Assembly: GCF_003052585.1 (NCBI RefSeq)
Contig: NZ_QASN01000019.1
Location: 124,001 to 188,000 of the forward strand
Reading direction: 5' to 3'
Source of the DNA: Pseudomonas mangrovi
GTDB lineage: Bacteria > Pseudomonadota > Gammaproteobacteria > Pseudomonadales > Pseudomonadaceae
DNA length: 64,000 nt
How positions within the stretch are numbered: position 1 is the first letter of the stretch; each line of letters begins with the position of its first letter. Positions 56,772 through 64,000 of the stretch are shown piece after piece. The notes under the pieces are model-generated. The model did no database searches and had not been told where the DNA came from. It saw only the letters and a program-made list of their open reading frames with translations. The translations under genes and the position numbers were made by a program.

Positions 56772-57476
56772 TCAGACAGTGACGGAAATGCTGCCCAGCG
56801 CGGCCAGCCCGCCGTCACCCACAGCACCGCTGGAAAGGCTCTGGGCCGCCTTCTCGCTGGCCTGGATATCCTGATTGATGCGCTTGACCTGCTTGTCGGA
56901 GTCTTCGTCGCCCGGCCCCAGCGAAGCCTTCACCAGCGCCAGCAGCGCCTTCAGCTCACGGACCGCCTTACGGATCAGCTCGGCATCCTCGCGGCGCTGC
57001 TCACGCTCGGTACGCTTGGACATCACCTGCTCGGCGCGCTGGGCTTCCTCGGCGTCGGCCGCAGCGGTCTGCTCGCCGTCTTCGCCTTGCGCTGCTGCAG
57101 CCTGACCTGGCACCAGTCCAGCCTGCGCCGCCACATCTTCAGCAGTGACATCTGCCTCGACCGCTTCGGCGCTCGCAACATTGGCTGCCACAGCATTGGC
57201 TGCCACAGCGTCAGCTGCCGCATCACCTTCCTGCGGCGTTTCGTTCTGTGCGTCGTTCTGCGCGGCAGTTTCGACCGAAACGACCAGGCTGCTGCCCGAT
57301 GCCGCCGACTCCTCCCCACCCGGGCCCTGCGCAGCGCTCGCCGAGCCGACGAGGTCCGCGCCACCACCGCCCTCCTTGAGTACCGACGCCGCCTGGCCAA
57401 GGGAGCGCGCCAATTGCTCGATCTGCCGCAGCACACCCTTGGAAGCGAGCCCGCCCATGGCCGCGACCAGCATCAT
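56772..57476 (-). pseudogene. Downstream part of an amber-interrupted Ala-rich protein
   Basis: Open frame of 234 codons from ATG 57476, same frame as the 75-codon gene that stops at 57513. It encodes MMLVAAMGG..., a long Ala/Glu/Gly-rich segment (including a tandem 15-bp duplication around 57179-57215), then a charged helical region. Between the TAG and ATG the frame reads RIERIRQQIKQL, a natural continuation of the upstream helix, and no ribosome site is seen before the ATG. It is most likely the C-terminal part of one protein broken by the stop. Independent translation cannot be excluded. Confidence 0.6.
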
Positions 57477-57512
57477 CAGTTGCTTGATCTGCTGGCGGAT
57501 CCTCTCGATGCG

Positions 57513-57740
57513 CTAGCGCGCCTCATCTTTCCGAGCCTCGGCCACGGCCTGGTTCTGCGCCTTGAGCGCGCGGCTCATCTTGCGCATGTCGTTCAGACGT
57601 TCACGCATCGCGTCGCTGAAGGACACCTGCACCCCCGCCGACTCCTCCTGCTGCTGGGCAGGGGCGGCAGGCGCTGTGGGGCCCGCCGGAGCGGCAGATT
57701 TAACGGAAGAAACGGGCGAGGCAACTGGTGAGATGGTCAT
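57513..57740 (-). CDS. N-terminal part of the same Ala-rich protein, ends at amber codon
   Basis: A 75-residue frame from ATG 57740 (GGGGG 7 nt upstream). It has a Pro/Ala-rich start, then an amphipathic helix SDAMRERLNDMRKMSRALKAQ, ending in ARKDEAR and TAG (57515-57513). The next codons in frame are CGC ATC GAG AGG, extending the helix. The intact length would be about 322 residues. No family recognised. It is divergent from the thioesterase gene. Confidence 0.65.
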   Translation of the reverse strand: MTISPVASPVSSVKSAAPAGPTAPAAPAQQQEESAGVQVSFSDAMRERLNDMRKMSRALKAQNQAVAEARKDEAR

Positions 57741-57945
57741 GCGCAACCCCCGAAGACTTGCCGCGCTATCGGCCGTGCGACAGCACACTTGAGGCGCTGG
57801 CCAGGACTCGCCCTGGATGATCGCGAAGCGAAGCCTGAACAGCTGAACCAGCGCCGGGTTGCCTCGCCCCTGCCATCTGGCTAGGGTACGGCGTTCGCTG
57901 CGGACCGGCTCTGGCCCGCCACACTCACGACACTGGAAGATCCGC

Positions 57946-58758
57946 ATGAGCACCAGTCCGCATCCCCTCGACCAGGCCATCCAGCTGCACGCACAAGGCG
58001 AAGACCTGTATCAGGGTCGCCTGACCCCGGCCTACGCCAACATGGTCGGCCCCTTCGGCGGCGCGATTGCCGCGGTGGTACTCAACGCGGTGCTGCAGCA
58101 TCCGCAGCGCCTTGGCGAACCGGTGGCGCTCACCGTCAACTTCGCCGGCCCGATCGCCGATGCCGACTTCGAGATCCGCGCTCGCCCGGCGCGCACCAAC
58201 CGCTCCACCCAGCACTGGTCGATCGAGCTGATCCAAGCGGGCGAAACCGCGATCCTGGCCAGCGCCATGACCGCCGAACGCCGCGAGACCTGGTCCGACC
58301 AGGAACTGGCCTGCCCCGACGTCGCCCCGGCCAGCGAAGTGCCGATCACCCCGGTCAGCGGTTTCACCCCCTGGGTCGACAACTACGAGATGCGCTTCAT
58401 CGACGGCATGCTGACCTTCCGCCCCGCCGATGCCCGCGACGACTCGCAGAGCCGTCTGTGGATCCGCGACCAGCCACCGCGTGCACTGGACTTCCTCTCG
58501 CTGACCGCGCTTGCCGACGTGTTCTTCCCGCGGGTGTTCCTGCGCCGGCAGCAGCCCTGTCCGGCCGGCACCGTCAGCATGACCCTGTACTTCCACGCCG
58601 GCAGTGCCGAACTGGCCGCCTGTGGCACCGAGCCGTTGCTCGCCTGCGCCCGTGCCCAGGTACTGCACAACGGTTTCGCCGACCAGACCGCCGAGCTCTG
58701 GAGCGCCGACGGCCGCCTGCTCGCCAGCAGCCAGCAACTGGTCTACTACAAGGCCTGA
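57946..58758 (+). CDS. Acyl-CoA thioesterase, TesB-like (4HBT_3)
   Basis: Double-hotdog thioesterase of 270 residues. The N-terminal hotdog has NMVGPFGGAIAAVVLNAVLQHP and VALTVNFAGPIADADF; the C-terminal one includes DFLSLTALADVFFPRVF and ARAQVLHNGFADQTAELW. It probably hydrolyses acyl-CoA. GGAAG precedes ATG 57946. Confidence 0.88.
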   Translation: MSTSPHPLDQAIQLHAQGEDLYQGRLTPAYANMVGPFGGAIAAVVLNAVLQHPQRLGEPVALTVNFAGPIADADFEIRARPARTNRSTQHWSIELIQAGETAILASAMTAERRETWSDQELACPDVAPASEVPITPVSGFTPWVDNYEMRFIDGMLTFRPADARDDSQSRLWIRDQPPRALDFLSLTALADVFFPRVFLRRQQPCPAGTVSMTLYFHAGSAELAACGTEPLLACARAQVLHNGFADQTAELWSADGRLLASSQQLVYYKA

Positions 58759-58800
58759 GCCAAGGCCCGCGCGGCAACGCCAACGCGGCTCCCACACCAA

Positions 58801-58841
58801 GCGAGCCGCCGCCACCCGACATCGCAAGGGGCGCGGCTCGC
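58801..58841. terminator. Inverted repeat between convergent thioesterase and DUF4130 genes
   Basis: GCGAGCCGC and GCGGCTCGC form a 9-bp stem around a 23-nt loop in the 88-bp convergent gap. No T run. Possible terminator. Confidence 0.4.
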
Positions 58842-58846
58842 CTCGT

Positions 58847-59704
58847 TCAGCACTCGCCGCCGCTCTCGGATGCGGTCGCTGGTCGCCCAGCAATGGTCTT
58901 GCCACGCTGCTGCGCCAGCGCCTCGCGCTGGCCGTGGCGGCGACCACCCAGGCGCGCCTGGCTGAGCAGCTTGGGCACCAGCGCGCCCTCGGGCAGATGG
59001 CGCCAGAAGCGCAGCGGCATATGCCCGCGCATGGCCTCGGGATTGATCCGCGCCGGATTGAAGATGCTGCTGTAGTAGCGCTGCCAGAGCGCCATCGGAT
59101 CGCTCGCGGCGAGGCGCGCCTGGCTGCGCCAGGACTCGGGGCAGCTCTCGCGATAGTCGAAGCGCTGGCCATCGAAGCACAGGCCGGGCCCTGGCGTGGC
59201 GATCATCCAGCTCTCTCGCCCCATGCGCTGGCTGAAATGCTCGCCCACCAGATCGAGCACCTCATGCGCCGGCTCGAACCAGGCCAGGTGGCGCGGGCCC
59301 CACGCCTGCGGGTTCGGCGCGAAGCGCAGGAAGGCATGCAGATGATGAATCTCGTGGCGCACCGCGCGGACCCGCTGCATCAGCCGCGAGCCATCGACAT
59401 CGCCCGCCAGCACCGCCGCCATGTCGCCACCGGCGGTTCGCCAGAGCACCCGATACAGCAAGGCCCAGCGATCCTCGGTGCGGTAGCGCGCCGCGCTCTC
59501 CAGCAAGGCCTGCACCCGCGCGGAAATGCGCACCGTGACTCCACTTGCCGCCGCCGGAACGGGCGCAGACAGAGACGCAAACAGGTCCGCCTGCTCGCCC
59601 ACCTCGTCCCAACTCACCTGCTCCGGCGGCACCCCGGCCAGCAGCAACGCCCGCGCCTCGCGCCGCCACTGCTCGAAACCGCCGCTCAGGCTGATCCGCC
59701 ACAT
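58847..59704 (-). CDS. DUF4130 (TIGR03915) DNA-metabolism protein, radical SAM partner
   Basis: A 285-residue protein of the TIGR03915/DUF4130 family, which is consistently paired with the radical SAM protein of TIGR03916. The core has RVRAVRHEIHHLHAFLRFAPN and LCFDGQRFDYRESCPESWRSQ, and later PLRFWRHLPEGALVPKLLSQA. In many genomes the family is fused to a uracil-DNA-glycosylase-like domain; here none is present. ATG 59704 overlaps the stop of the radical SAM gene (TGATG), so translation is coupled; GTG 59707 is the alternative. Confidence 0.88.
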   Translation of the reverse strand: MWRISLSGGFEQWRREARALLLAGVPPEQVSWDEVGEQADLFASLSAPVPAAASGVTVRISARVQALLESAARYRTEDRWALLYRVLWRTAGGDMAAVLAGDVDGSRLMQRVRAVRHEIHHLHAFLRFAPNPQAWGPRHLAWFEPAHEVLDLVGEHFSQRMGRESWMIATPGPGLCFDGQRFDYRESCPESWRSQARLAASDPMALWQRYYSSIFNPARINPEAMRGHMPLRFWRHLPEGALVPKLLSQARLGGRRHGQREALAQQRGKTIAGRPATASESGGEC

Positions 59705-60915
59705 CACCAGATCGCCAGCTGGGTAGGTGCTTCGCGCAGCTGCGCACGCAACACGCTGCTGGGCGATTCAGCCTGGGTCGGGCGGTAGTCGGCCGTCACC
59801 ACGAAGGGCCGGACCTTGTCGAGCGAGACCCGCAAACGGCGCAGATCCTCGAAGCGCACGCGTTTGTGCCGGCGCAGCTCGACCAGCCGCTTTGCGTTCA
59901 CCAGGCCGATGCCGGGCACCCGCGCCAGCAGCTCCGCCGGCGCGCGGTTCAGGTCCAGCGGGAACAGCTCGCGGTGGCTCAGCGCCCAGGCCAGCTTGGG
60001 GTCGACATCCAGCGCCAGATTGCCCGGCCCGGTCAGCAGCTCGCCGGCACTGAAGCCATAGCCGCGCATGAGAAAGTCGGCCTGGTACAGACGGTGCTCG
60101 CGCAACAGCGGCGGCGCCGCGAAAGGCACGCTGGCCGGGCTGCGTGGAATCGGACTGAACGCCGAGTAGTACACGCGCCGTAGCCGATGCACGCGGTACA
60201 GCGACTGGGCGGTGGCGAGAATGCTGCTGTCATCGGTGGCGTCGGCACCAACGATCATCTGGGTGCTCTGGCCTGCCGGGGCGAACGCCGGCCCGCGGCG
60301 TTCCGCCTTGGCCTCGGCTTCATGATCATGGATCTGGCTCATGGTCTGGCGGATGCTGCGCACCTGTTTTTCCGGCGCCAGGCGCAGCAGCGAGGCCTCG
60401 GTCGGCAACTCGATATTGACGCTCAGGCGATCGGCCAGACGCCCGGCCTGCTCGATCAGCAGCGGGTCGGCATCGGGAATGGTCTTCAGATGGATATAGC
60501 CGCGAAACCCGTGCTCCTCGCGCAGCAGGCGGGCCACCTCGATCAGCTGCTCCATGGTGTAGTCCGCCGAGCGGATGATCCCCGAACTGAGGAACAGACC
60601 GCTGACGCAGTTGCGCCGGTAGAAATCCATGGTCAGCTCGGCGACCTCATGCGGCGCGAAACGCGCCCGCGGCACGTCGCTGGAGCGACGATTGATGCAG
60701 TACTGGCAGTCGTAGAGACAGAAGTTCGTCAGCAGCACCTTCAGCAGCGAGACGCAGCGGCCATCCGGGGTGTAGCTGTGGCAGATGCCCATGCCATTGG
60801 TCGCGCCCAGCCCCGCCTTGCCTTTCGAGCCGCGCTTGGGGGCGCCGCTACTGGCGCAGGAGGCATCGTACTTCGCCGCATCGGCGAGGATTTCGAGCTT
60901 GTCGATAAGCTGCAT
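59704..60915 (-). CDS. Putative DNA modification/repair radical SAM protein (TIGR03916)
   Basis: Radical SAM enzyme of 403 residues. Cluster motif is CLYDCQYC (C-x3-C-x2-C) after the opening [20 protein letters not shown]; the barrel follows. The C terminus holds a helix-hairpin-helix DNA-binding motif ([20 protein letters not shown]). The reaction is unknown. A consensus LexA box sits 12 bp before ATG 60915, so the gene and its DUF4130 partner are likely SOS-induced. It supports a DNA-repair role. Confidence 0.92.
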   Translation of the reverse strand: MQLIDKLEILADAAKYDASCASSGAPKRGSKGKAGLGATNGMGICHSYTPDGRCVSLLKVLLTNFCLYDCQYCINRRSSDVPRARFAPHEVAELTMDFYRRNCVSGLFLSSGIIRSADYTMEQLIEVARLLREEHGFRGYIHLKTIPDADPLLIEQAGRLADRLSVNIELPTEASLLRLAPEKQVRSIRQTMSQIHDHEAEAKAERRGPAFAPAGQSTQMIVGADATDDSSILATAQSLYRVHRLRRVYYSAFSPIPRSPASVPFAAPPLLREHRLYQADFLMRGYGFSAGELLTGPGNLALDVDPKLAWALSHRELFPLDLNRAPAELLARVPGIGLVNAKRLVELRRHKRVRFEDLRRLRVSLDKVRPFVVTADYRPTQAESPSSVLRAQLREAPTQLAIW

Positions 60916-60927
60916 GGGGCACCTGGA

Positions 60928-60947
60928 TACTGTTTTTATATACAGTA
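60928..60947 (-). promoter_or_regulatory. LexA (SOS) box of the radical SAM/DUF4130 pair
   Basis: TACTGT-ttttatat-ACAGTA: full palindromic CTGT-N8-ACAG with matching flanks, 12 bp upstream of the radical SAM start. It could also influence the divergent channel gene. Consensus agreement is very high. Confidence 0.88.
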
Positions 60948-61087
60948 TCCAAACAACAGCGCCACGTCACTTCCACAAGTCGGAAAGCCTCGGCATACTC
61001 GCGCCGGACCGGCACTGGCAGCGCCCTTGCGCATGCCCGCCGGCACCGCTAGATGCGGACATAGGCATTCATCATCAGGTAAGCAAG

Positions 61088-61927
61088 ATGCAGGAACTCC
61101 CCCTGGAAACGACTGTGCGCAGTCGACTCGAATACTTCCTCGACCGACCTGCGATACAGCGCAGCATCCTGCTGCTGATCGTCATCAACGCGATCATCCT
61201 CGGCATGGAGACCTCGGCCAGCCTCATGGCCGAATGGGGCGATGTGCTGCATGCACTGGACGGCGCGATCCTCGCCGTCTTCGTGGTCGAGATCGCCGCG
61301 CGCATCTACGTGCACCGCGTCGCGTTCTTCCGCGACCCGTGGAGCCTGTTCGACTTTGCAGTGGTCGCCATTGCCCTGGTTCCGGCCAGCGGCCAGCTCG
61401 GCATCCTCCGTGCCCTGCGCGTACTGCGGGTACTGCGCCTGGTGACCATGGTGCCGTCGATGCGCCGCGTGGTCGGCGCGCTGCTCTCGGCCATCCCCGG
61501 GCTGAGCTCGATCGCCCTGGTGCTGGGGCTGATCTTCTACGTCTTCGCGGTGATCACCACCAACCTGTTCGGCGCCGCCTTCCCCGACTGGTTCGGCAGC
61601 CTGGATCGCTCGCTCTACACGCTGTTCCAGATCATGACCCTGGAAAGCTGGTCGATGGGCATCGTGCGCCCGGTGATGGAGGTCTTCCCCTACGCCTGGG
61701 CGTTCTTCATCCCGTTCATCCTGATCGCCACCTTCACCATGCTCAACCTGTTCATCGCGATCATCGTCAACGCCATGCAGACGGTGACCGAGGCCGAACA
61801 GAAAGCCACCCAGGCCACCATCGACGCCGCCCGCGACCACATCGAGGCCGACCTGCACGACGAAGTCCGCGCCCTGCGCGGGGAGATCGCGGAGATCAAG
61901 GAAATGCTGCGCGGGCAGCGCGGGTAA
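61088..61927 (+). CDS. Bacterial voltage-gated sodium channel (NavAb/NaChBac type)
   Basis: Single-domain six-helix channel subunit of 279 residues that should form tetramers. S4 shows arginines every third residue ([21 protein letters not shown]). The pore filter is TLESWSM (184-190), identical to NavAb. Pore helices and S6 ([15 protein letters not shown]) are followed by a C-terminal coiled coil ([15 protein letters not shown]). Predicted Na+ selective. Divergent from the SOS-regulated pair. Confidence 0.93.
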   Translation: MQELPLETTVRSRLEYFLDRPAIQRSILLLIVINAIILGMETSASLMAEWGDVLHALDGAILAVFVVEIAARIYVHRVAFFRDPWSLFDFAVVAIALVPASGQLGILRALRVLRVLRLVTMVPSMRRVVGALLSAIPGLSSIALVLGLIFYVFAVITTNLFGAAFPDWFGSLDRSLYTLFQIMTLESWSMGIVRPVMEVFPYAWAFFIPFILIATFTMLNLFIAIIVNAMQTVTEAEQKATQATIDAARDHIEADLHDEVRALRGEIAEIKEMLRGQRG

Positions 61928-62078
61928 AGGCTGGGTTCGACAAGTTCCCAATGCGCGCAGCCCTGCATCTACGCAGGGGGAGCACTTCGCCCCAGGTTCG
62001 AGCTATCCGCGGAAGAGGCATCTTTACCTACGAAAGGTAACGATGCTTCTTAAGCGGACTTCGGCCGTGACGCGACGC

Positions 62079-63728
62079 TCACGCCAGCTGCGGCGCACTT
62101 CGTTCGAGCAACGCCGCGACGCCGACACCTCGGGGCAAGGCCCCGTAAACCCGTCCACGCCCCTCCAGACGGCTGGCGATGAAGGCGTCGGATACGACCG
62201 CGTTGCCCGCTTCCAGCAGCAGCTTGGCCTGCAGGGCGACGGCGATGTCTTCGCTGAGCTGGCGTGCGCGGTAGTGGATGTCGTCGTGATCGTTGAGGTC
62301 GCTTTTCAGGCGTTCGATATGCGCGGCCAGGCGGCGCTCGCCATGGCCGTCACCGAGTTCGTCGAAGAGTGCATCGAGCACGCCCGGCTCCTTGGCCAGG
62401 GCGCGCAGCACGTCCAGGCACTGCACGTTGCCCGAGCCCTCCCAGATCGAGTTGACCGGCGCCTCGCGGTACAGCCGCGGCAGGATGGTGTCCTCGACGT
62501 AACCGGCGCCGCCGAGGCATTCGCTGGCCTCGGCGATCATTTCCGGGGCGCGCTTGCAGATCCAGTACTTGCCCACCGCGGTGACCAGGCGGGCAAAGGT
62601 GGTTTCCCGGGCGTCGTTGGGCTGGTCCAGGGCGTGGCCCATGCGCAACGAGAGAGCCAGCGCCGCCTCGCTTTCCAGGGCCAGATCGGCGAGCACATTC
62701 TGCATCAGCGGCTGCTCGATCAGCGCACGGCCACCGACCTGGCGATGCGTGCAGTGATGGATGGCCTGGGTCAGCGCCTGGCGCATCAGGCTGCTGGAGC
62801 CAACCATGCAGTCGAAGCGGGTCATGCCGACCATCTCGATGATGGTCGGCACGCCGCGGCCTTCCTCGCCGATCATCCAGGCCAGGGCACCGCGATACTC
62901 CACCTCGCTGGAGGCATTGGCCCAGTTGCCCAGCTTGTTCTTCAGCCGCTGCACGTAGAACTGGTTGCGCGTGCCATCCGGGCGATGCCGTGGCAGCAGA
63001 AAGCAGGACAGCCCCTTGTCGGTCTGCGCCAGAGTGAGGAAGGCATCGCACATAGGTGCGGAGCAGAACCACTTGTGCCCGACCAGCTCGTAGGCCTGCC
63101 CCGGCCCGCCAGCGCCAAGCGGATGGGCGCGGGTGGTGTTGGCGCGCACATCGGTGCCGCCCTGCTTCTCGGTCATTGCCATGCCGATGGTAGCGCCGGC
63201 CTTCTGCTCGATCGGCAGATTGCGCGGGTCGTACTCGCTGGCAAGGATCTTCGGCAGCCACTGCTGTGCAATATCCGGCTGCAGCCTGAGCGCCGGCACG
63301 GCGGCGAAGGTCATGGTCAGCGGGCAACCGCTGGCGGCCTCGGCCTGACTGTGCAGGTAGGTCAGGCCGGCGCGGGCGACATGCGCACCGGCTTGCGGAT
63401 GTGTCCAGGGCAGCGACGGCAGACCGTGCTCGATCGCCGTGCGCATCAGCTCGTGGTAGGCCGGGTGGAACTCGATCAGGTCCTGACGATGACCGTAGCG
63501 ATCATGGCTCTTGAACAGCGGCTTGTTCTCGTTGGCGAGAAAGCCTGCGGCCATCAGCGGGCCGCCGGCCAGCGCGCCGTAGGTCTCCAGCCGCGCCTCG
63601 GCCCAGCCGGCGCCAAAGCGTCGGGTCCACTGCTGCAGCGGCAGGTCGAGACGGTAAAGATTGGCGCCATCCAGCGGAGGCACCTGGTTGCTGACTTCGT
63701 GTGTTTCGGCGTACTGGTGCAGGTGCAT
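62079..63728 (-). CDS. aidB: AidB-like acyl-CoA dehydrogenase
   Basis: FAD protein of 549 residues (E. coli AidB 541). N-terminal QVPPLDGANLYRLDLPL matches the AidB start. Acyl-CoA dehydrogenase segments: AMTEKQGGTDVRANTTRA, GHKWFCSAPMCDAFLTLAQT and ECLGGAGYVEDTILPRLYREAPVNSIWEGSGN. The last segment holds the catalytic-base region typical of the isovaleryl-CoA class. AidB protects against alkylation in E. coli. GGAGA precedes ATG 63728. Confidence 0.9.
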   Translation of the reverse strand: MHLHQYAETHEVSNQVPPLDGANLYRLDLPLQQWTRRFGAGWAEARLETYGALAGGPLMAAGFLANENKPLFKSHDRYGHRQDLIEFHPAYHELMRTAIEHGLPSLPWTHPQAGAHVARAGLTYLHSQAEAASGCPLTMTFAAVPALRLQPDIAQQWLPKILASEYDPRNLPIEQKAGATIGMAMTEKQGGTDVRANTTRAHPLGAGGPGQAYELVGHKWFCSAPMCDAFLTLAQTDKGLSCFLLPRHRPDGTRNQFYVQRLKNKLGNWANASSEVEYRGALAWMIGEEGRGVPTIIEMVGMTRFDCMVGSSSLMRQALTQAIHHCTHRQVGGRALIEQPLMQNVLADLALESEAALALSLRMGHALDQPNDARETTFARLVTAVGKYWICKRAPEMIAEASECLGGAGYVEDTILPRLYREAPVNSIWEGSGNVQCLDVLRALAKEPGVLDALFDELGDGHGERRLAAHIERLKSDLNDHDDIHYRARQLSEDIAVALQAKLLLEAGNAVVSDAFIASRLEGRGRVYGALPRGVGVAALLERSAPQLA

Positions 63729-63841
63729 GGCGATCTCCGGCGCGGGCGCAAGATCACCAGAGTGAAGCAGGATTGTCCGACAACAAAGGGCAGTAGCCGC
63801 CAAGCGCCAAGGCAGAACTGCCAGATAGCGGCGGCAACGCC

Positions 63842-64000
63842 TTAGTGGCTATCCAGCGCCGCCACCAGCAGCCGCTCCACCTCCTCCAGCCAGGTGCGCA
63901 GGCGCGCTTCGTCCAACTGCGCCAGCGCGGCGTAGCGACGCCCGCCCCAGACCATCAGGAACAGCGCCTCGACCCGCTGGGCACTGACCGGCTGCGGCAG
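63842..64000 (-). CDS. C-terminal end of a gene running out of the window (possible TetR regulator)
   Basis: Fifty-two codons and a TAA stop on the minus strand. The visible residues (RVEALFLMVWGGRRYAALAQ, then LDEARLRTWLEEVERLLVAA) form helices like the end of a TetR-type ligand domain. The start lies beyond 64000. It is upstream of aidB on the same strand. Family assignment is weak. Confidence 0.5.
   Translation of the reverse strand: MPQPVSAQRVEALFLMVWGGRRYAALAQLDEARLRTWLEEVERLLVAALDSH

Overview
The window is 64 kb of GC-rich chromosomal DNA that reads as Pseudomonas. Evidence for this includes an Fpr of the 258-residue type ending in Tyr-Trp, a DUF2788 protein, a bacteriophytochrome with its heme oxygenase, dense small regulators, and REP-like palindromes. 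The repeat families (GTAGGG... hairpins) suggest the P. mendocina / P. stutzeri side of the genus, but that is inference. I see no rRNA, tRNA, insertion sequence, prophage or CRISPR array. Genes are tightly packed on both strands. Many long open frames lie antisense to real genes and are GC-driven shadows.

Layout. 1-6.1 kb: an RNA-repair locus. A 3'-truncated rtcR (sigma-54 activator) is divergent from rtcB, an RlaP-type nucleotidyltransferase, an unrecognised 287-aa protein and rtcA. A well-formed -24/-12 promoter and a candidate upstream palindrome lie between the two arms. 6-16.5 kb: a papain-like C92 hydrolase, gdhA, gntK, ettA, glyA, a PAS-GAF-GGDEF cyclase, an ICMT/PEMT-like methyltransferase, a PilZ protein and radA. 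16.5-23 kb: a CopD-like protein, then a light/redox signalling operon of bacteriophytochrome kinase, single-domain receiver, hybrid kinase and heme oxygenase. 23-34 kb: small membrane and YdcH proteins, an EAL protein, mscL, fpr, rlmG, an HscC chaperone with a membrane J-protein, an rhlE-type helicase and yedA.

34-45 kb: a NYN nuclease-like protein, a YciC-like protein, an SDR, a periplasmic binding protein behind a perfect CRP/Vfr site, a GntR regulator with allophanate hydrolase, metE and hrpB. 45-57 kb: a lipoprotein, a CDF exporter, an Lrp regulator, DUF2788, a globin, rluE, an MBL hydrolase, a sterol-desaturase-like membrane oxygenase divergent from an AraC regulator, an Ahr-like reductase, a GNAT protein and amn. 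Several short repeat arrays interrupt this part. 57-64 kb: an Ala-rich protein split by an in-frame amber codon, a thioesterase, a radical SAM/DUF4130 DNA-repair pair under a consensus LexA box, a NavAb-like sodium channel, an aidB-like dehydrogenase and the 3' end of a further gene.

Main points for follow-up: the rtc operon with its unknown member; the SOS-controlled radical SAM pair; the amber-split gene; the three GTAG-headed REP-like families, whose TAG forms the stop codon of at least three genes; and a ~150-bp paired-hairpin element present in two opposite copies.
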